A stretch of DNA of 64,000 nt from JBDWFY01 sp965275915 (GTDB lineage Bacteria; Pseudomonadota; Alphaproteobacteria; Rhizobiales; Stappiaceae): NCBI GenBank assembly GCA_965275915.1, contig CBDHYI010000003.1:186001-250000 (forward strand), read 5' to 3'. The notes beneath the pieces are model-generated. The model did not search any database, was not told the DNA's origin, and saw only the letters and a program-made list of their open reading frames with translations. Of the stretch, positions 9,633 through 18,513 are shown piece by piece. Numbering within the stretch: the first letter of the stretch is position 1; every line of letters starts with the position of its first letter. A program made the position numbers and the translations under genes.

Positions 9633-10682
9633 ATGAAGATATGCTATCTACTGAGGGACTATATTGGATTTTGCAAACCCGCCAATGCATATCGTGCCTG
9701 TTTTCAGATGCTCGATATCGATGAGGTAGCCTCTCCAGATGAAGCGGACGTTGTGGTTTTGCAAGGACTTATGGGTGACATTCCCCAGTGGTTCAATATG
9801 TATCCGGTTCTGAAAAATAGATATGTGATCGGTTATTGCGTATGGGAAACAGATATTTTGCCCAGCTTTGCCCATCAAAACATTCAGATGGTAGACGAGA
9901 TTTGGACACCGTCTAGCTTTTCTCGGGATGTACTTCGGCAGGCACATAATCGCATATTTGTTGTTCCGCATATTGCAGATAAACCGGTCATTGTAAAATG
10001 TGCGATCGAGAAGCTAAAGCAGATGCTCGATTATCGCGATAATGTGTATTACTTTTACACAATCGGAAGACTTTCAGACCCACGGAAGAATGTGTGGCAA
10101 ACACTTCGAGCCCTTTTTCAGGTTGTGGAACCTGACAAGGTTCACTTGGTGATAAAAGACCATTCAGTTGATCAACAACTGCGGGGCCGACCGTTTCCCG
10201 TACCGCCTGGCATGCATCTGATCCGTGAGGATTTTGATGAGCCGATGATGGGCGCGCTGCATTCGATATGCGACTGCTATGTGAGCAGCCATTGTTCGGA
10301 GGGCTGGGGTCTTGGTTTGTCTGAAGCTATGTCAGTGGGTAATTTGGTCGTAGCTACTGGATATGGTGGCAATATGGATTACATGACGGTCGAGAATTCA
10401 TTTCCAATTGGTTACCGTATAGCTCCAATTGGCAGTTATAGTGCCGCGTTTAGCGAGGAATGGACTCCGAATATGAGTTGGGCATATGTCAATGAAAAGG
10501 AACTTATTGATTGCCTGAAACTCTGTATCAATGGCCGGCAGTCGTTCAAAAGTAAGCGATTGCAAGCACAAATCGATATGAAGGCGTTTTCCAAGGCCGC
10601 GGTTGCCGACATAATCAGGCACCGCCTCGAGAAAATCTCAGTTCTGTGTCCTGGTCCGGATCCTTCTGGTCTCAGCGGTTAA
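9633..10682 (+). CDS. GT4-like glycosyltransferase, paralogue 2
   Basis: A 349-residue homologue of the gene at 410-1447. Shared blocks include VWETDILPS, VDEIWTPSSF, a PRKN motif (GRLSDPRKNVWQTLRAL) and the GT4 donor-binding HCSEGWGLGLSEAMSVGN. It is complete: ATG 9633 to TAA 10682, with an AGGGTAGG ribosome site just upstream. Likely cytoplasmic, adding a hexose during surface glycan assembly. The ~220 bases before it contain no gene. The IS256 remnant follows about 150 bases downstream, so its original neighbours may be lost. Confidence 0.8.
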   Translation: MKICYLLRDYIGFCKPANAYRACFQMLDIDEVASPDEADVVVLQGLMGDIPQWFNMYPVLKNRYVIGYCVWETDILPSFAHQNIQMVDEIWTPSSFSRDVLRQAHNRIFVVPHIADKPVIVKCAIEKLKQMLDYRDNVYYFYTIGRLSDPRKNVWQTLRALFQVVEPDKVHLVIKDHSVDQQLRGRPFPVPPGMHLIREDFDEPMMGALHSICDCYVSSHCSEGWGLGLSEAMSVGNLVVATGYGGNMDYMTVENSFPIGYRIAPIGSYSAAFSEEWTPNMSWAYVNEKELIDCLKLCINGRQSFKSKRLQAQIDMKAFSKAAVADIIRHRLEKISVLCPGPDPSGLSG

Positions 10683-10834
10683 TACCGAATCCGTTCGAGA
10701 AGGCATGTGCGTTCCAGCACCACAGCGATTTCGCATATTATCTGCTGCAAGAATTTAATGTTGCAGGCGCTGCAAGCTTTAAACGGCATCTTGTGCTCAC
10801 GTTGATTATAATATTGTTGCAGCGCCAACATGCG

Positions 10835-11818
10835 GTAGTGTCAAAGATTTTTCGCACTTTGGTTTTCAGGCGACGGCTCCTTGTGTTTGGTTTTGCTCCG
10901 CGTAGAGCGGTGTCATGTTCATGTATTTTCGGGTGGACCATTTGCCGGCTGCGATATGCCTGAGCCTTGCCGCGGCCAGGTTGAGGCATGACTGGCCATC
11001 GGGAAACGCTCCGACAACCCGTGTTCGCCGACGGATCTCCTTCATGATCCGCTCCAGCGGATTGTTGGTTCTGATCTTGCGCCAATGGCTGTCCGGAAAG
11101 CCATAGTAGGTCAGCGTTTCTCCAATGCTCTCCTGGATGAGTTCGGCAGCCCGTGTCAAACGCTGCGCCTGCAGGTCTGCGATGACAGCATCAGCTTTTT
11201 CCTGTGCCGCCTTGCGGTTTTCCTGAGCATGAATGGCCTTCAGCATATGCGTGACTTCGCGAACCTTCGCAGACGGCACGTGGCTGAAAACATTTCTGTA
11301 GAAGTGCACCATGCAGCGCTGCTACTGGGCGTCCGGCAGATAGTCGGCAATACTCTCCACAAGGCCCCGGCAGGCATCGGAGATGATCAGCTTCACACCG
11401 GTCAATCCCCGGTCCACAAGGTGTCGGAGAAAGTTGGACCAACCGGACTTGTCTTCCTTGGCGCCTTCGCAGATTCCCAGGATCTCGCGGTAACCCTCGG
11501 AATTGACAGCACTGGCAACAAGCAGCGAAACATTCCTGACTTCTCCCGCCCAAGTCCGCTTCATCACAATCCCGTCCAGATAAAGATACGGATGCTCACC
11601 TTCGATCGGCTGGTACCGCCACTCCTCGATCTTCGCGTAGATCTTCTTGTTCAGATTGGAAACGGTGCCCGCTGACACCCTCGTCCCCCACAGAGCTTCG
11701 GTGATATCCTCAACACGCCGAACCGAAACACCGGCCAGATACATCTCCATCAGAGCTTCTTCGACACTGCTTTCCCGCCGCTGGTATTGCTCGATAATCG
11801 CCGTCTCAACCTGAAAAT
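10835..11818 (-). mobile_element. IS256-family remnant
   Basis: The 3' part of an IS256 (Mutator-like) element on the minus strand. Its outer end near 10835-10860 reads AGTGTCAAAGATTTTTCG, a typical IS256 terminal sequence when read inward. The other end is missing: the coding frame is cut at about 11818, where the IS1111-type element begins. Confidence 0.75.
10866..11817 (-). pseudogene. IS256 transposase, 5'-truncated and with an amber codon
   Basis: The frame runs from the truncation at 11817 through QRRESSVEEALMEMYLAGVS, the first catalytic Asp region (YLYLDGIVMKRTW) and the second (KLIISDACRGL) to PDAQ. A TAG at 11322-11324 then replaces the Trp of the family motif W-QRCMVHFYRNVFS. The frame continues open through RTNNPLERIMKEIRRRTRVV, which holds the catalytic Glu, to the normal C-terminus. 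The N-terminal ~130 residues are absent because the IS1111-type element adjoins. Two independent lesions make it non-functional. Confidence 0.85.
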
Positions 11819-11826
11819 GTGATGGG

Positions 11827-11839
11827 ATGGACCTCCGGT
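11827..11839 (+). repeat. Left subterminal inverted repeat of the IS1111-type element
   Basis: ATGGACCTCCGGT, the perfect reverse complement of 13130-13142. In IS1111-type elements this pair lies just inside the recombining ends and is probably a protein- or structure-recognition site. It precedes the transposase ATG by about 50 bases. Confidence 0.85.
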
Positions 11840-11887
11840 TACCTCAGCACAAAACTGGGACCGGGATATTGGACATGGAGGTTCATT

Positions 11888-12934
11888 ATGGACATCAGCA
11901 TTATCGGAATTGATTTGGCCAAACGCGTCTTCCAGGTGCACGCAACCGATGACCAAGGCAGCAAGCTGCTGAAGCGTCGGTTTACGCGACCACAACTGAT
12001 GTCCTTTCTGGCGGATATACCGACAACCACTATAGCCATTGAGGCTTGCGGGACATCGCATTTTTGGGGTCGCTATTGTCAATCGCTTGGGCATGAGGTG
12101 CGGATTGTACCAGCGCAATACGTAAAACCCTTTGTCAAGCAGCACAAGAACGATGCCACGGATGCTGAAGCCATCTGTGAGGCTGCATCTCGGCGCAACA
12201 TGCGCTTCGTACCGATCAAATCGGAATTGCAGCAAAGCCTGCAAGCTGTCCATCGCATTCGGGATCGGCGCAAACGGGACCGTACCGCCCTGGCGAATGA
12301 AATTCGTGGGCTGCTAGCGGAATTTGGCATCGTGTTGCCCTTGTCTCTGGCTGCTCTGCGGTCTGGTCTGAGGGACCTGTGTGCTGGTCTTCCAACGAAC
12401 GACATGCCTCTGCTCATGCGCAGCCTGCTTGCGGAACTCTACGATGAATTGCTGGTCATGGACGAGCACATCAACAACATCGATGAACGCATTCGGGAAC
12501 TGAACCGAATGATCCCCGAATGCCGACGATTGATGACAATACCGGGCGTCGGAGAATTGAATGCGTCTGCCTTCTTCACGGCAATCGGCGATGCTTCACA
12601 GTTCGCCAGGGGCCGAGACCTGGCGGCATGGCTGGGGCTGGTTCCCAACCAACATTCCAGCGCGGGCAAGGAACGCTTACTGGGTATCTCCAAAAGAGGC
12701 GATTCTTATCTGAGGCGGATTCTGATCCATGGAGCACGGGCGTATATTTGCCGGATTAGGCAAAGGGCAAGTCGCCCGCGAACGCTCTTTGAGGGTTGGA
12801 TCGTAGACAAACTCAAGACAAAGCACGTCAATGCCGTGGCTGTGGCTGTCGCAAACAAGCTTGCCCGGATGATCTGGGCCGTCCTTGCAAAAGGCGAGGC
12901 ATTCCATAGTCCGCCGGTCCGGACCGCTGTCTGA
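11888..12934 (+). CDS. IS110/IS1111-type DEDD transposase
   Basis: A 348-residue, intact recombinase. The N-terminal RuvC-like DEDD domain shows GIDLAKRVFQVH (first Asp), IAIEACGTSHFWG (Glu) and HKNDATDAEAICEA (Asp pair). The C-terminal Tnp20 domain contains MTIPGVGELNASAFFTAIGD and AAWLGLVPNQHSSAGKERLLG, with the conserved catalytic Ser region, ending in KLARMIWAVLAKGE. IS110 enzymes are guided by an RNA made from the element's non-coding end. ATG 11888 (MDISIIGIDLAK) matches the family start. The upstream in-frame codons to 11819 lie in the IS end and are unlikely to be used. Confidence 0.93.
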   Translation: MDISIIGIDLAKRVFQVHATDDQGSKLLKRRFTRPQLMSFLADIPTTTIAIEACGTSHFWGRYCQSLGHEVRIVPAQYVKPFVKQHKNDATDAEAICEAASRRNMRFVPIKSELQQSLQAVHRIRDRRKRDRTALANEIRGLLAEFGIVLPLSLAALRSGLRDLCAGLPTNDMPLLMRSLLAELYDELLVMDEHINNIDERIRELNRMIPECRRLMTIPGVGELNASAFFTAIGDASQFARGRDLAAWLGLVPNQHSSAGKERLLGISKRGDSYLRRILIHGARAYICRIRQRASRPRTLFEGWIVDKLKTKHVNAVAVAVANKLARMIWAVLAKGEAFHSPPVRTAV

Positions 12935-13129
12935 GAAAAGGCTGTCTGCTCATTGGACGAACGGCATACCGTCTGATCCCAAAGCCGTGTTTCGCAACGG
13001 CCTCAGAGGCCGATAATGTGTTTGTTGGCAGGATCAGGAACGGCTTCCCCATATTGGCCCGAGCCAGACGGCTCACAAACAGGCCGGATACATGCTTGTC
13101 AGCCCATCAGTCCACCGAGCTTGACAACC
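12935..13129 (+). ncRNA. Candidate guide (bridge/seek) RNA region of the IS1111-type element
   Basis: The non-coding segment downstream of the transposase, where IS1111-type elements encode their guide RNA. Two adjacent hairpins are visible: GCCGT-N8-ACGGC around 12980-13000 and GGCCT-CAG-AGGCC just after it at about 12998-13010. The assignment rests on position, length (about 195 bases) and these stems. No transcript evidence exists here. Confidence 0.5.
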
Positions 13130-13142
13130 ACCGGAGGTCCAT
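13130..13142 (-). repeat. Right subterminal inverted repeat of the IS1111-type element
   Basis: ACCGGAGGTCCAT, the perfect reverse complement of 11827-11839. It lies at the distal end of the non-coding segment and marks the right boundary of the element within a few bases. Confidence 0.85.
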
Positions 13143-13146
13143 ACAT

Positions 13147-14102
13147 GCGAAAAAATCTGTACGTTATCTGAAGCCAAAGGAACCGGTGGAAACAGGGCAG
13201 CGGGATCTTTTCCGAGCCAGGCTGGATCAAATCCTCGACATGAAGCATCCGAAAGCGGTTCTTGCGCGGGTCATCGACTGGGAGCTTCTCGCCGATAAAT
13301 GCGGCCCGGCCTATTCCGACAAACTCGGCCATCCAGCCCTGCCGACACGGCTGATGGCTGGACTGGCGATCCTCAAATACACCGACAACCTGTCCGACGA
13401 GGAACTGTGCGCCCGCTGGGTGGAGAATCCGTATTATCAATATTTCTGCGGGGAGGAATTCTTCCGCCACGACTTGCCGTTCGACCGGTCATCAATGACG
13501 CGATGGCGCCAGCGCATGGGTGAGGAAAAGCTTCAGGCCCTGCTTGAGGAAAGCCTGGCTGTGTCCGTCAAACTGCGGGCGACGAGGCCGCAGGACTTCG
13601 CCCAGGCGATTGTCGACACCACGGTGCAGGAGAAAAATACCGCCTTTCCGACCGATGCCAAGTTGATCCACCGGGCACGGGAGCGACTGGTCAACCAGGC
13701 CAAGGCGGCAGGCATTAAACTGCGCCAGAGCTATGTCCGTGTCGGCAAGGCCGAACTGATCGCCCATCAACGCTATGCCCATGCCAAACAGTTCAAACGT
13801 GCAGGCAAGCGCTTGAGAAAACTCAAGACCTTCCTGCGCCGGACCGTTTCCGACATTCGCCGCAAGACAAAAGGCAACCCGGACCTTGAAGCCGCCTTCC
13901 TGCGGCCGTTGTGGCTGGCAGAACGGGTGATGACCCAGAAGCGGCGCGATCCCTTGCCGAAGATCTATTCGCTGCATGCGCCGGAGGTTGAATGTATCGG
14001 CAAGGGCAAAGCCCACAAGCCCTATGAGTTTGGCGTCAAAACCTCGGTCGCCACAACGCTAAATCGCTCAAAGGGTGGACAGTTCGTGCTTCATGCCAAG
14101 GT
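13147..14102 (+). pseudogene. IS5-family transposase fragment, truncated at both ends
   Basis: The frame reads KSVRYLKPKEPVETGQRDLF, then the DUF772-type N-terminal domain (LPTRLMAGLAILKYTDNLSD, WVENPYYQYFCGEEFF, SSMTRWRQRMG) and the start of the DDE domain (FAQAIVDTTVQEKNTAFPTD). It stops making family sense after SKGGQFVLHAK at about 14100. The family continues with ALPGNPYDGHTL and another ~100 residues, which are absent. The first codons overlap the IS1111-type right end, so the native start is lost or altered. The open frame runs on to 14136 into unrelated DNA. Confidence 0.85.
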
Positions 14103-14363
14103 GAAGTGGTCCCGGTTTTCCGGACAGTTCACTTGAACAGTCTGCACAAACGTATCCGGCATGTCGGTTCGACGGCCGCTGCCAAGATGGAGATCCGCGC
14201 ATCCCGATCCTCATAAAGGGGCCGGCCTCATCGGGCCATTTTGCGCCGGAGGTTTTCGAGATGCCGGTCGACTGTAAGGCCATCTTCCTCTCACCACTCG
14301 CAGTTTGGGGCGACGGGCGGTTTTCGCCCCGAGCGCCGGTTCGATATCTTCAGTATGCCGTCA
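14103..14363. other. IS-end debris
   Basis: About 260 bases between two transposase fragments. It begins with an inverted-repeat-like sequence (GTGAAGTGGTCCCGG... with GTTCAC shortly after), which looks like another IS tip. It then runs into the non-coding right part of the IS110-type fragment that follows. No gene. Confidence 0.4.
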
Positions 14364-14588
14364 TCAGGCGGCCTTAAAGTTGCGGCCATGATGAAGCAGC
14401 GCCCATACGATCCGCGCCATCTTCGCGGCCAAGGCGACAACGGCAACGTTTGGGTGCGCCCGGGCAAGCAGCGCACGTAACCACCTGCCTGTCGCGGTAT
14501 CTTGCCGTGACACCATGGGCATGGCGGATCGCGCGCCCTGGATCAGCATTTTTCTCAGATACCGACTGCCTCTCTTGGTGATACCTAG
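14364..14588 (-). pseudogene. IS110-family transposase C-terminal fragment
   Basis: The minus strand encodes LGITKRGSRYLRKMLIQGAR, then SAMPMVSRQDTATGRWLRAL and AHPNVAVVALAAKMARIVWA, ending at a stop at 14364. This is the last ~75 residues of an IS110 transposase different from the intact one at 11888. The rest is missing. Confidence 0.8.
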
Positions 14589-14600
14589 AGCGTTTTCATC

Positions 14601-15262
14601 TTAAACCGGGTCATATCCTGCTGCATTAAAGTAGTTTTGGCATTCATTTGGTTTGAAGGTGTCGATTGTTGCTCCGATTGTTTCCCATAGATCATCTTTG
14701 GTTCGGCACGCGGCCTTTTTCAGGATAGCTTTGAGTTTGGAGAAGGCCATTTCGATGGGATTGAAGTCTGGAGAGTATGGGGGCAGGAAGCGCAGGGTTG
14801 CGCCGGCCTTTTCAATGGCCTGCCGTACGGCAGCGGGCCTATGGGCGGGCAGGTTGTCCATGATAACGATGTCGCCGGGTTTGAGGGTTGGAACGAGAAC
14901 CTGCTCAACATAAGCGACGAAAGCGGCCCCGTGCATGGCGCCGTCCAGCACCATGGGTGCTGTCATGCCGGTTCGTCTCAGGGCACCGACAAATGTTGTT
15001 GTCTTCCAATGTCCATGTGGGATCGGTGCCCGGCATCGCTCACCACGTTTTGAGCGACCGTAAAGGCGGGCCATCTTGGTGGAAGCGCCAGTCTCATCGA
15101 TGAACACCAGTCTGTTGGGATCAAGGTCGAGTTGATCGTAAAACCATGCCCGTCTTTTGCTCAGGACATCCGGACGGCTTTGCTCTGCCGCATGGCCTGT
15201 CTTTTTTTGAACGTGATTCCACGCTTTTTGAAGAACCCATGCACCGAAGCCGCACAGATATT
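14601..15262 (-). pseudogene. IS630-family transposase fragment with a frame change at an A7 run
   Basis: The long frame carries the DDE core: NRLVFIDETGASTKMARLYG (Asp), KPGDIVIMDNLPAHRP (Asp) and PPYSPDFNPIEMAFSKLKA (Glu), ending AAGYDPV. Upstream, the family sequence SVHGFFKKRGITFKK lies in a different frame. The two join at the run of seven A near 15210, where a -1 step gives KKTGHAAEQSRPDVLSKRRA. IS630 elements often use such a step to make the full enzyme, so this may be programmed rather than a lesion. The N-terminal domain is lost at about 15262, where IS66 sequence begins, so it is non-functional either way. Confidence 0.8.
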
Positions 15263-15267
15263 GCAGG

Positions 15268-15911
15268 GCTTCTCAGGGGTTTTGCAGGTCGATGGCTATG
15301 CCGGATACAATCGGCTCATTGCGCCTGATCGGGTCGGACCGGATATCCGGCTGGCCTATTGCTGGGCCCATGCCCGCCGCAAGCTGGTTGAGATCACCCG
15401 GACTGGCTCCGCGCCGATTGCTGAAGAAGGCGTGAAACGCATCGGCGACCTTTATCGCCTCGAAGCCGAACTGCGCGGGCTCAGTCTCGAAGCGCGGCTG
15501 GCCGACCGGCGGGAGCGAGCGGCACCGCTCATCGCCGATCTGGAAACATGGCTCACGCATCATCGCGCTCGTGTCGCCGCCAAATCGCCCCTTGGTGAAG
15601 CCTTGAAATACATCGCCAGATACTGGGAGGGCTTGTGCCTGTTCCTGACCGACAGGCGGATCGAGATTGACAACAACACCGTCGAACGCACCATCAGACC
15701 CATTGCACTCAACAGGAAAAACGCTCTCTTCGCAAGGCATGAGGCAGGAGCTCAAAACTGGGCAGCAATCGCCTCACTCATCGAGACCTGCAAGCTCAAT
15801 GCTATCGATCCCCAAGCCTACCTGGCAGCCACGTTGTCTGCCATCGTCAACGGACACAAACAAAGCCGGATCGATGAGCTCCTGCCGTGGAATTACCCCG
15901 CCAAGGTGTGA
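15268..15911 (+). pseudogene. tnpC: IS66 TnpC C-terminal fragment
   Basis: From about 15268 the frame encodes the C-terminal half of an IS66 transposase: GVLQVDGYAGYNRLIAP, YCWAHARRKLVEI, IEIDNNTVERTIRPIALNRK and the terminal LPWNYPAKV before TGA. It differs from the copy at 3079-6466. The N-terminal half is missing. It abuts the IS630 fragment, so one insertion or deletion joined them. Confidence 0.85.
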
Positions 15912-15923
15912 TCAAAACACCGC

Positions 15924-16857
15924 TTACGCTTGAGAGTGCAGAGCAAGCCAATCGGAACTGCCGCGTCGGACTTTGCCTGCCAACATATGGGCGTTGCTGA
16001 TGAGGCAGCGAAGGGCAGGGGTGTCGTTTCCGGCGAGCCAGATCGCGCTGAAGGTCAACACATCAGATTCATTTGCAAGCGGTCTTACGGTCAAGTTTGG
16101 AAGTTTGACGCACGACTAGGCTTCGGTCGTTGCCGTTATACCCTGTCCTAGACCGACCAGGTTCATGAGAGTTTCTGATGAGACGCTCCTGGTCTCAACC
16201 ATTGGCGTCGCGGTGTGTCTCGCAAGCCGATGAACTATGAGGTCATGGAATTCCGGGCCTGGTGGAAGTCTGCTCGTTATAAAGCGTTCTTCTTTGAGAT
16301 CCGTCCAGTCGAGCGTTTGCCGATCTGAAAATCTGTGACCATTTGGCATCGCAATTTGCAAATGTTCGTGCCGGAGCGCAACGCACTCACAGTTCCTTAG
16401 CGTGCACGTGCCGGCCGCAAAAACGATATCAATATCGTGGGAACGCAGCGAGGTCATGTGCTCGTCTCGGCCACCATCGCGAATATCGAGTTCGGTCTTC
16501 GGATAGTTTTGATTGAAGGCGATCAACAAATTCCGCAGAAAACCGCCAGCAAGTGAGGTCAAGACTCCAGTCCGAACGACACCCGTTACTGCGCGGCCCG
16601 CCAGCCCAGCAGACCGCTTCGCTTGATCGAGAAGTTGGAGTGCTGGCTGCACTTCATGCAAAAAACCGTTCATCGGCGTTTTTCAGGTGGACACCAGCGG
16701 TACTCCGTTCAAGTAACGAGACACCGAGTTTGTCTTCCAGGCGCTTGATAGAACGGCTGATTGACGATTGGCCAACACTGAGTTTTTCGGCCGCTCGGCG
16801 CAGGCTGCCAAGTTCAGAAGCAGCTACAAATGCATGAATCTCCGGCAGCTGTGCCAT
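15924..16857 (-). pseudogene. LysR-family regulator, frameshifted and amber-interrupted
   Basis: The N-terminal winged helix is clear (FVAASELGSLRRAAEKLSVG, SISRSIKRLEDKLGVSLLER) up to a frame change near 16660. The effector-binding domain then continues in another frame (GFLHEVQPALQLLDQAKRSA to LVGLGQGITATTEA). A TAG at 16116-16118 interrupts it, yet the frame stays open beyond it (SCVKLPNLTVRPLANESDVL to HSQA, TAA at 15924), restoring a usual LysR length. It is therefore one gene with two lesions. Its distance from gdhA makes a role there unlikely. Confidence 0.8.
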
Positions 16858-17069
16858 TGCGTGAAACTAATTCTTCCAAATACCAAACGGAATTGTGTAT
16901 GCGGCAACTATTGAAGCTCGATGCCTAGTGCATCAAAAGAAAGATGACCGATGGTCATGCTCGGCTGCGATCGCGACCATCGGCCAGGTGCCAGGAGTTA
17001 AGTTTCGAGGTAACGCTCCTGGTAGGGAGGAATGGCGAAGTTGGCCTTCGGTTGGTTGAGCGTAGTTCT

Positions 17070-18512
17070 TTAAATTCCGATTGCTTCGTATTGTCTCTTG
17101 ATCTTTGTAAGTGCGAGTACGTAAGCCGCTGTGCGCAAGTCCGGGATCGCCGGGTTACTATTCATGAGCTCTGACATGCTTGCGTAAGTTGAGCGCATCA
17201 ATTCTTCGAGGCCAGACCGAACGAGGTCTATCTCCTCACCGCCGGTCTGGAAAGCTACTTTATGCTCAGGCGCAAACCTGACTTTTAGGACCTGTTCCAA
17301 ACCTTCAACCAAAAGAGCCTGCTCACGTTCGCGCTGCCGACGCTGCATCAGACCGAAGGGCATGTGGGTTATGTTCTTGACCCATTCGAAATAGCTGACA
17401 GTCACACCGCCTGCATTGGCGTACAAATCAGGCAAAACACATATGCCTTTCTCCCGCAGCATCTTATCAGCGCTAAACGTGACAGGTCCGTTCGCAGCTT
17501 CCGCAATGAGCCCCGCCTGGATGCGGTGGGCGTTGTCTTCATGGATAGTGCTTTCGAGCGCAGCCGGTATGAGGATGTCGCACTTAGCTTCAAGTGCTGC
17601 CAACCCGTCCTCTGAATACGCCGCATTTTGAAATCCACTGACCTTGCCGAACGCGCTGAAGTGCTTCTTCAGTGCGTCGACATCAAGGCCGTCCGGATTG
17701 GTGACCGACCCGTCCTGCTCGATCACTGTGATGATCTTGCATCCGTCTTGCGCGAGAAATTTGGCGGCGTGATAGCCGACATTCCCAAACCCCTGCATAA
17801 TCACCCTGCAATCTGCGAGTTTGTCCGGGACACGTACGCGTTTGCGGTCAACTGGTGTTCGGAAGAATTCTCGGATTGCATATTGAACGCCGCGTCCCGT
17901 CGCCTCGTTCCGGCCCGCGATTCCACCGGCAGCGACCGGCTTGCCGGTCACGCATCCAGCTGCGTTGATGTCCTCGGGACGCATGCGCTGGTACTCATTC
18001 GCCATCCAGACCATGGCTTTCTCCGACGTGCCGACATCAGGGGCTGGTACATTCAGCGAGGGACCTAGAAAATTCTGACGGACAAGTTCCTGAGTGAACC
18101 GGCGCGTGATGCGCTCCAGTTCAGCATCACTCCACTCCGACACATCTATTTTCAAACCGCCTTTTGAGCCGCCGAAAGGAAGGTCCATCAAGGCGCATTT
18201 ATATGTCATCAGCGCTGCTAATGCTTCGACCTCATCCTGGTAGACATCAGGCGCGAAGCGAATGCCTCCCTTTGCCGGCGCCGGATGATTTGCATGCACA
18301 GCGCGCCAACCTTCGAATGTATGCATTTTGCCCCGGAGCCGCACACCAAAGCGAGCCGTGTAGGTCTCGTTGCAGATACGGATTTTTTCCGCCAAGCCTT
18401 CCTGCATCGGCACAAGGGCAGCGGCTTGCCGATACATGGAGTCAACGTCGGCGAGGAAGGTGCGAGCCGACGTCGTGACCTGTTGACTATGGTTTTCTTT
18501 GTGCTGAAGCAT
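17070..18512 (-). CDS. gdhA: Glutamate dehydrogenase
   Basis: A 480-residue Glu/Leu/Phe/Val dehydrogenase. It shows the substrate site GGIRFAPDVYQDEVEALA, the catalytic-Lys motif LPFGGSKGGLKID, and a Rossmann domain with VIMQGFGNVGYHAAKFLAQD from about residue 225. It oxidatively deaminates glutamate to 2-oxoglutarate and ammonia, or the reverse. The length and absence of an extra regulatory region fit the catabolic GDH type seen in alphaproteobacteria, but cofactor choice cannot be set. It starts one base after the gabD stop (TGAC-ATG), so the three genes gabT-gabD-gdhA form one operon. GDH would regenerate the 2-oxoglutarate that GabT consumes. Confidence 0.93.
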   Translation of the reverse strand: MLQHKENHSQQVTTSARTFLADVDSMYRQAAALVPMQEGLAEKIRICNETYTARFGVRLRGKMHTFEGWRAVHANHPAPAKGGIRFAPDVYQDEVEALAALMTYKCALMDLPFGGSKGGLKIDVSEWSDAELERITRRFTQELVRQNFLGPSLNVPAPDVGTSEKAMVWMANEYQRMRPEDINAAGCVTGKPVAAGGIAGRNEATGRGVQYAIREFFRTPVDRKRVRVPDKLADCRVIMQGFGNVGYHAAKFLAQDGCKIITVIEQDGSVTNPDGLDVDALKKHFSAFGKVSGFQNAAYSEDGLAALEAKCDILIPAALESTIHEDNAHRIQAGLIAEAANGPVTFSADKMLREKGICVLPDLYANAGGVTVSYFEWVKNITHMPFGLMQRRQREREQALLVEGLEQVLKVRFAPEHKVAFQTGGEEIDLVRSGLEELMRSTYASMSELMNSNPAIPDLRTAAYVLALTKIKRQYEAIGI

Positions 18513-18513
18513 G

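Larger units (their letters stand above)
11820..13146 (+). mobile_element. IS110-family element, IS1111 subgroup, apparently complete
   Basis: A single transposase gene with a short left flank and about 200 non-coding bases on the right. The ends carry a perfect 13-bp subterminal inverted repeat, ATGGACCTCCGGT at 11827-11839 and ACCGGAGGTCCAT at 13130-13142. Subterminal repeats a few bases from the tips are diagnostic of IS1111-type elements within IS110. It lies between an IS256 remnant on the left and an IS5-type remnant on the right. The exact tips are estimated from the usual repeat offset. Confidence 0.85.

Noticed and set aside
3079..16857. Recoding of TAG as a sense codon (amber suppression), suggested by several open frames that continue past TAG.
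   Set aside because: Intact genes here end naturally at TAG, including the adenylating enzyme (48364-48366), the carrier protein, the acyl-CoA-dehydrogenase homologue and the XRE regulator, so TAG works as a stop. The interrupted genes are transposases or already broken genes.
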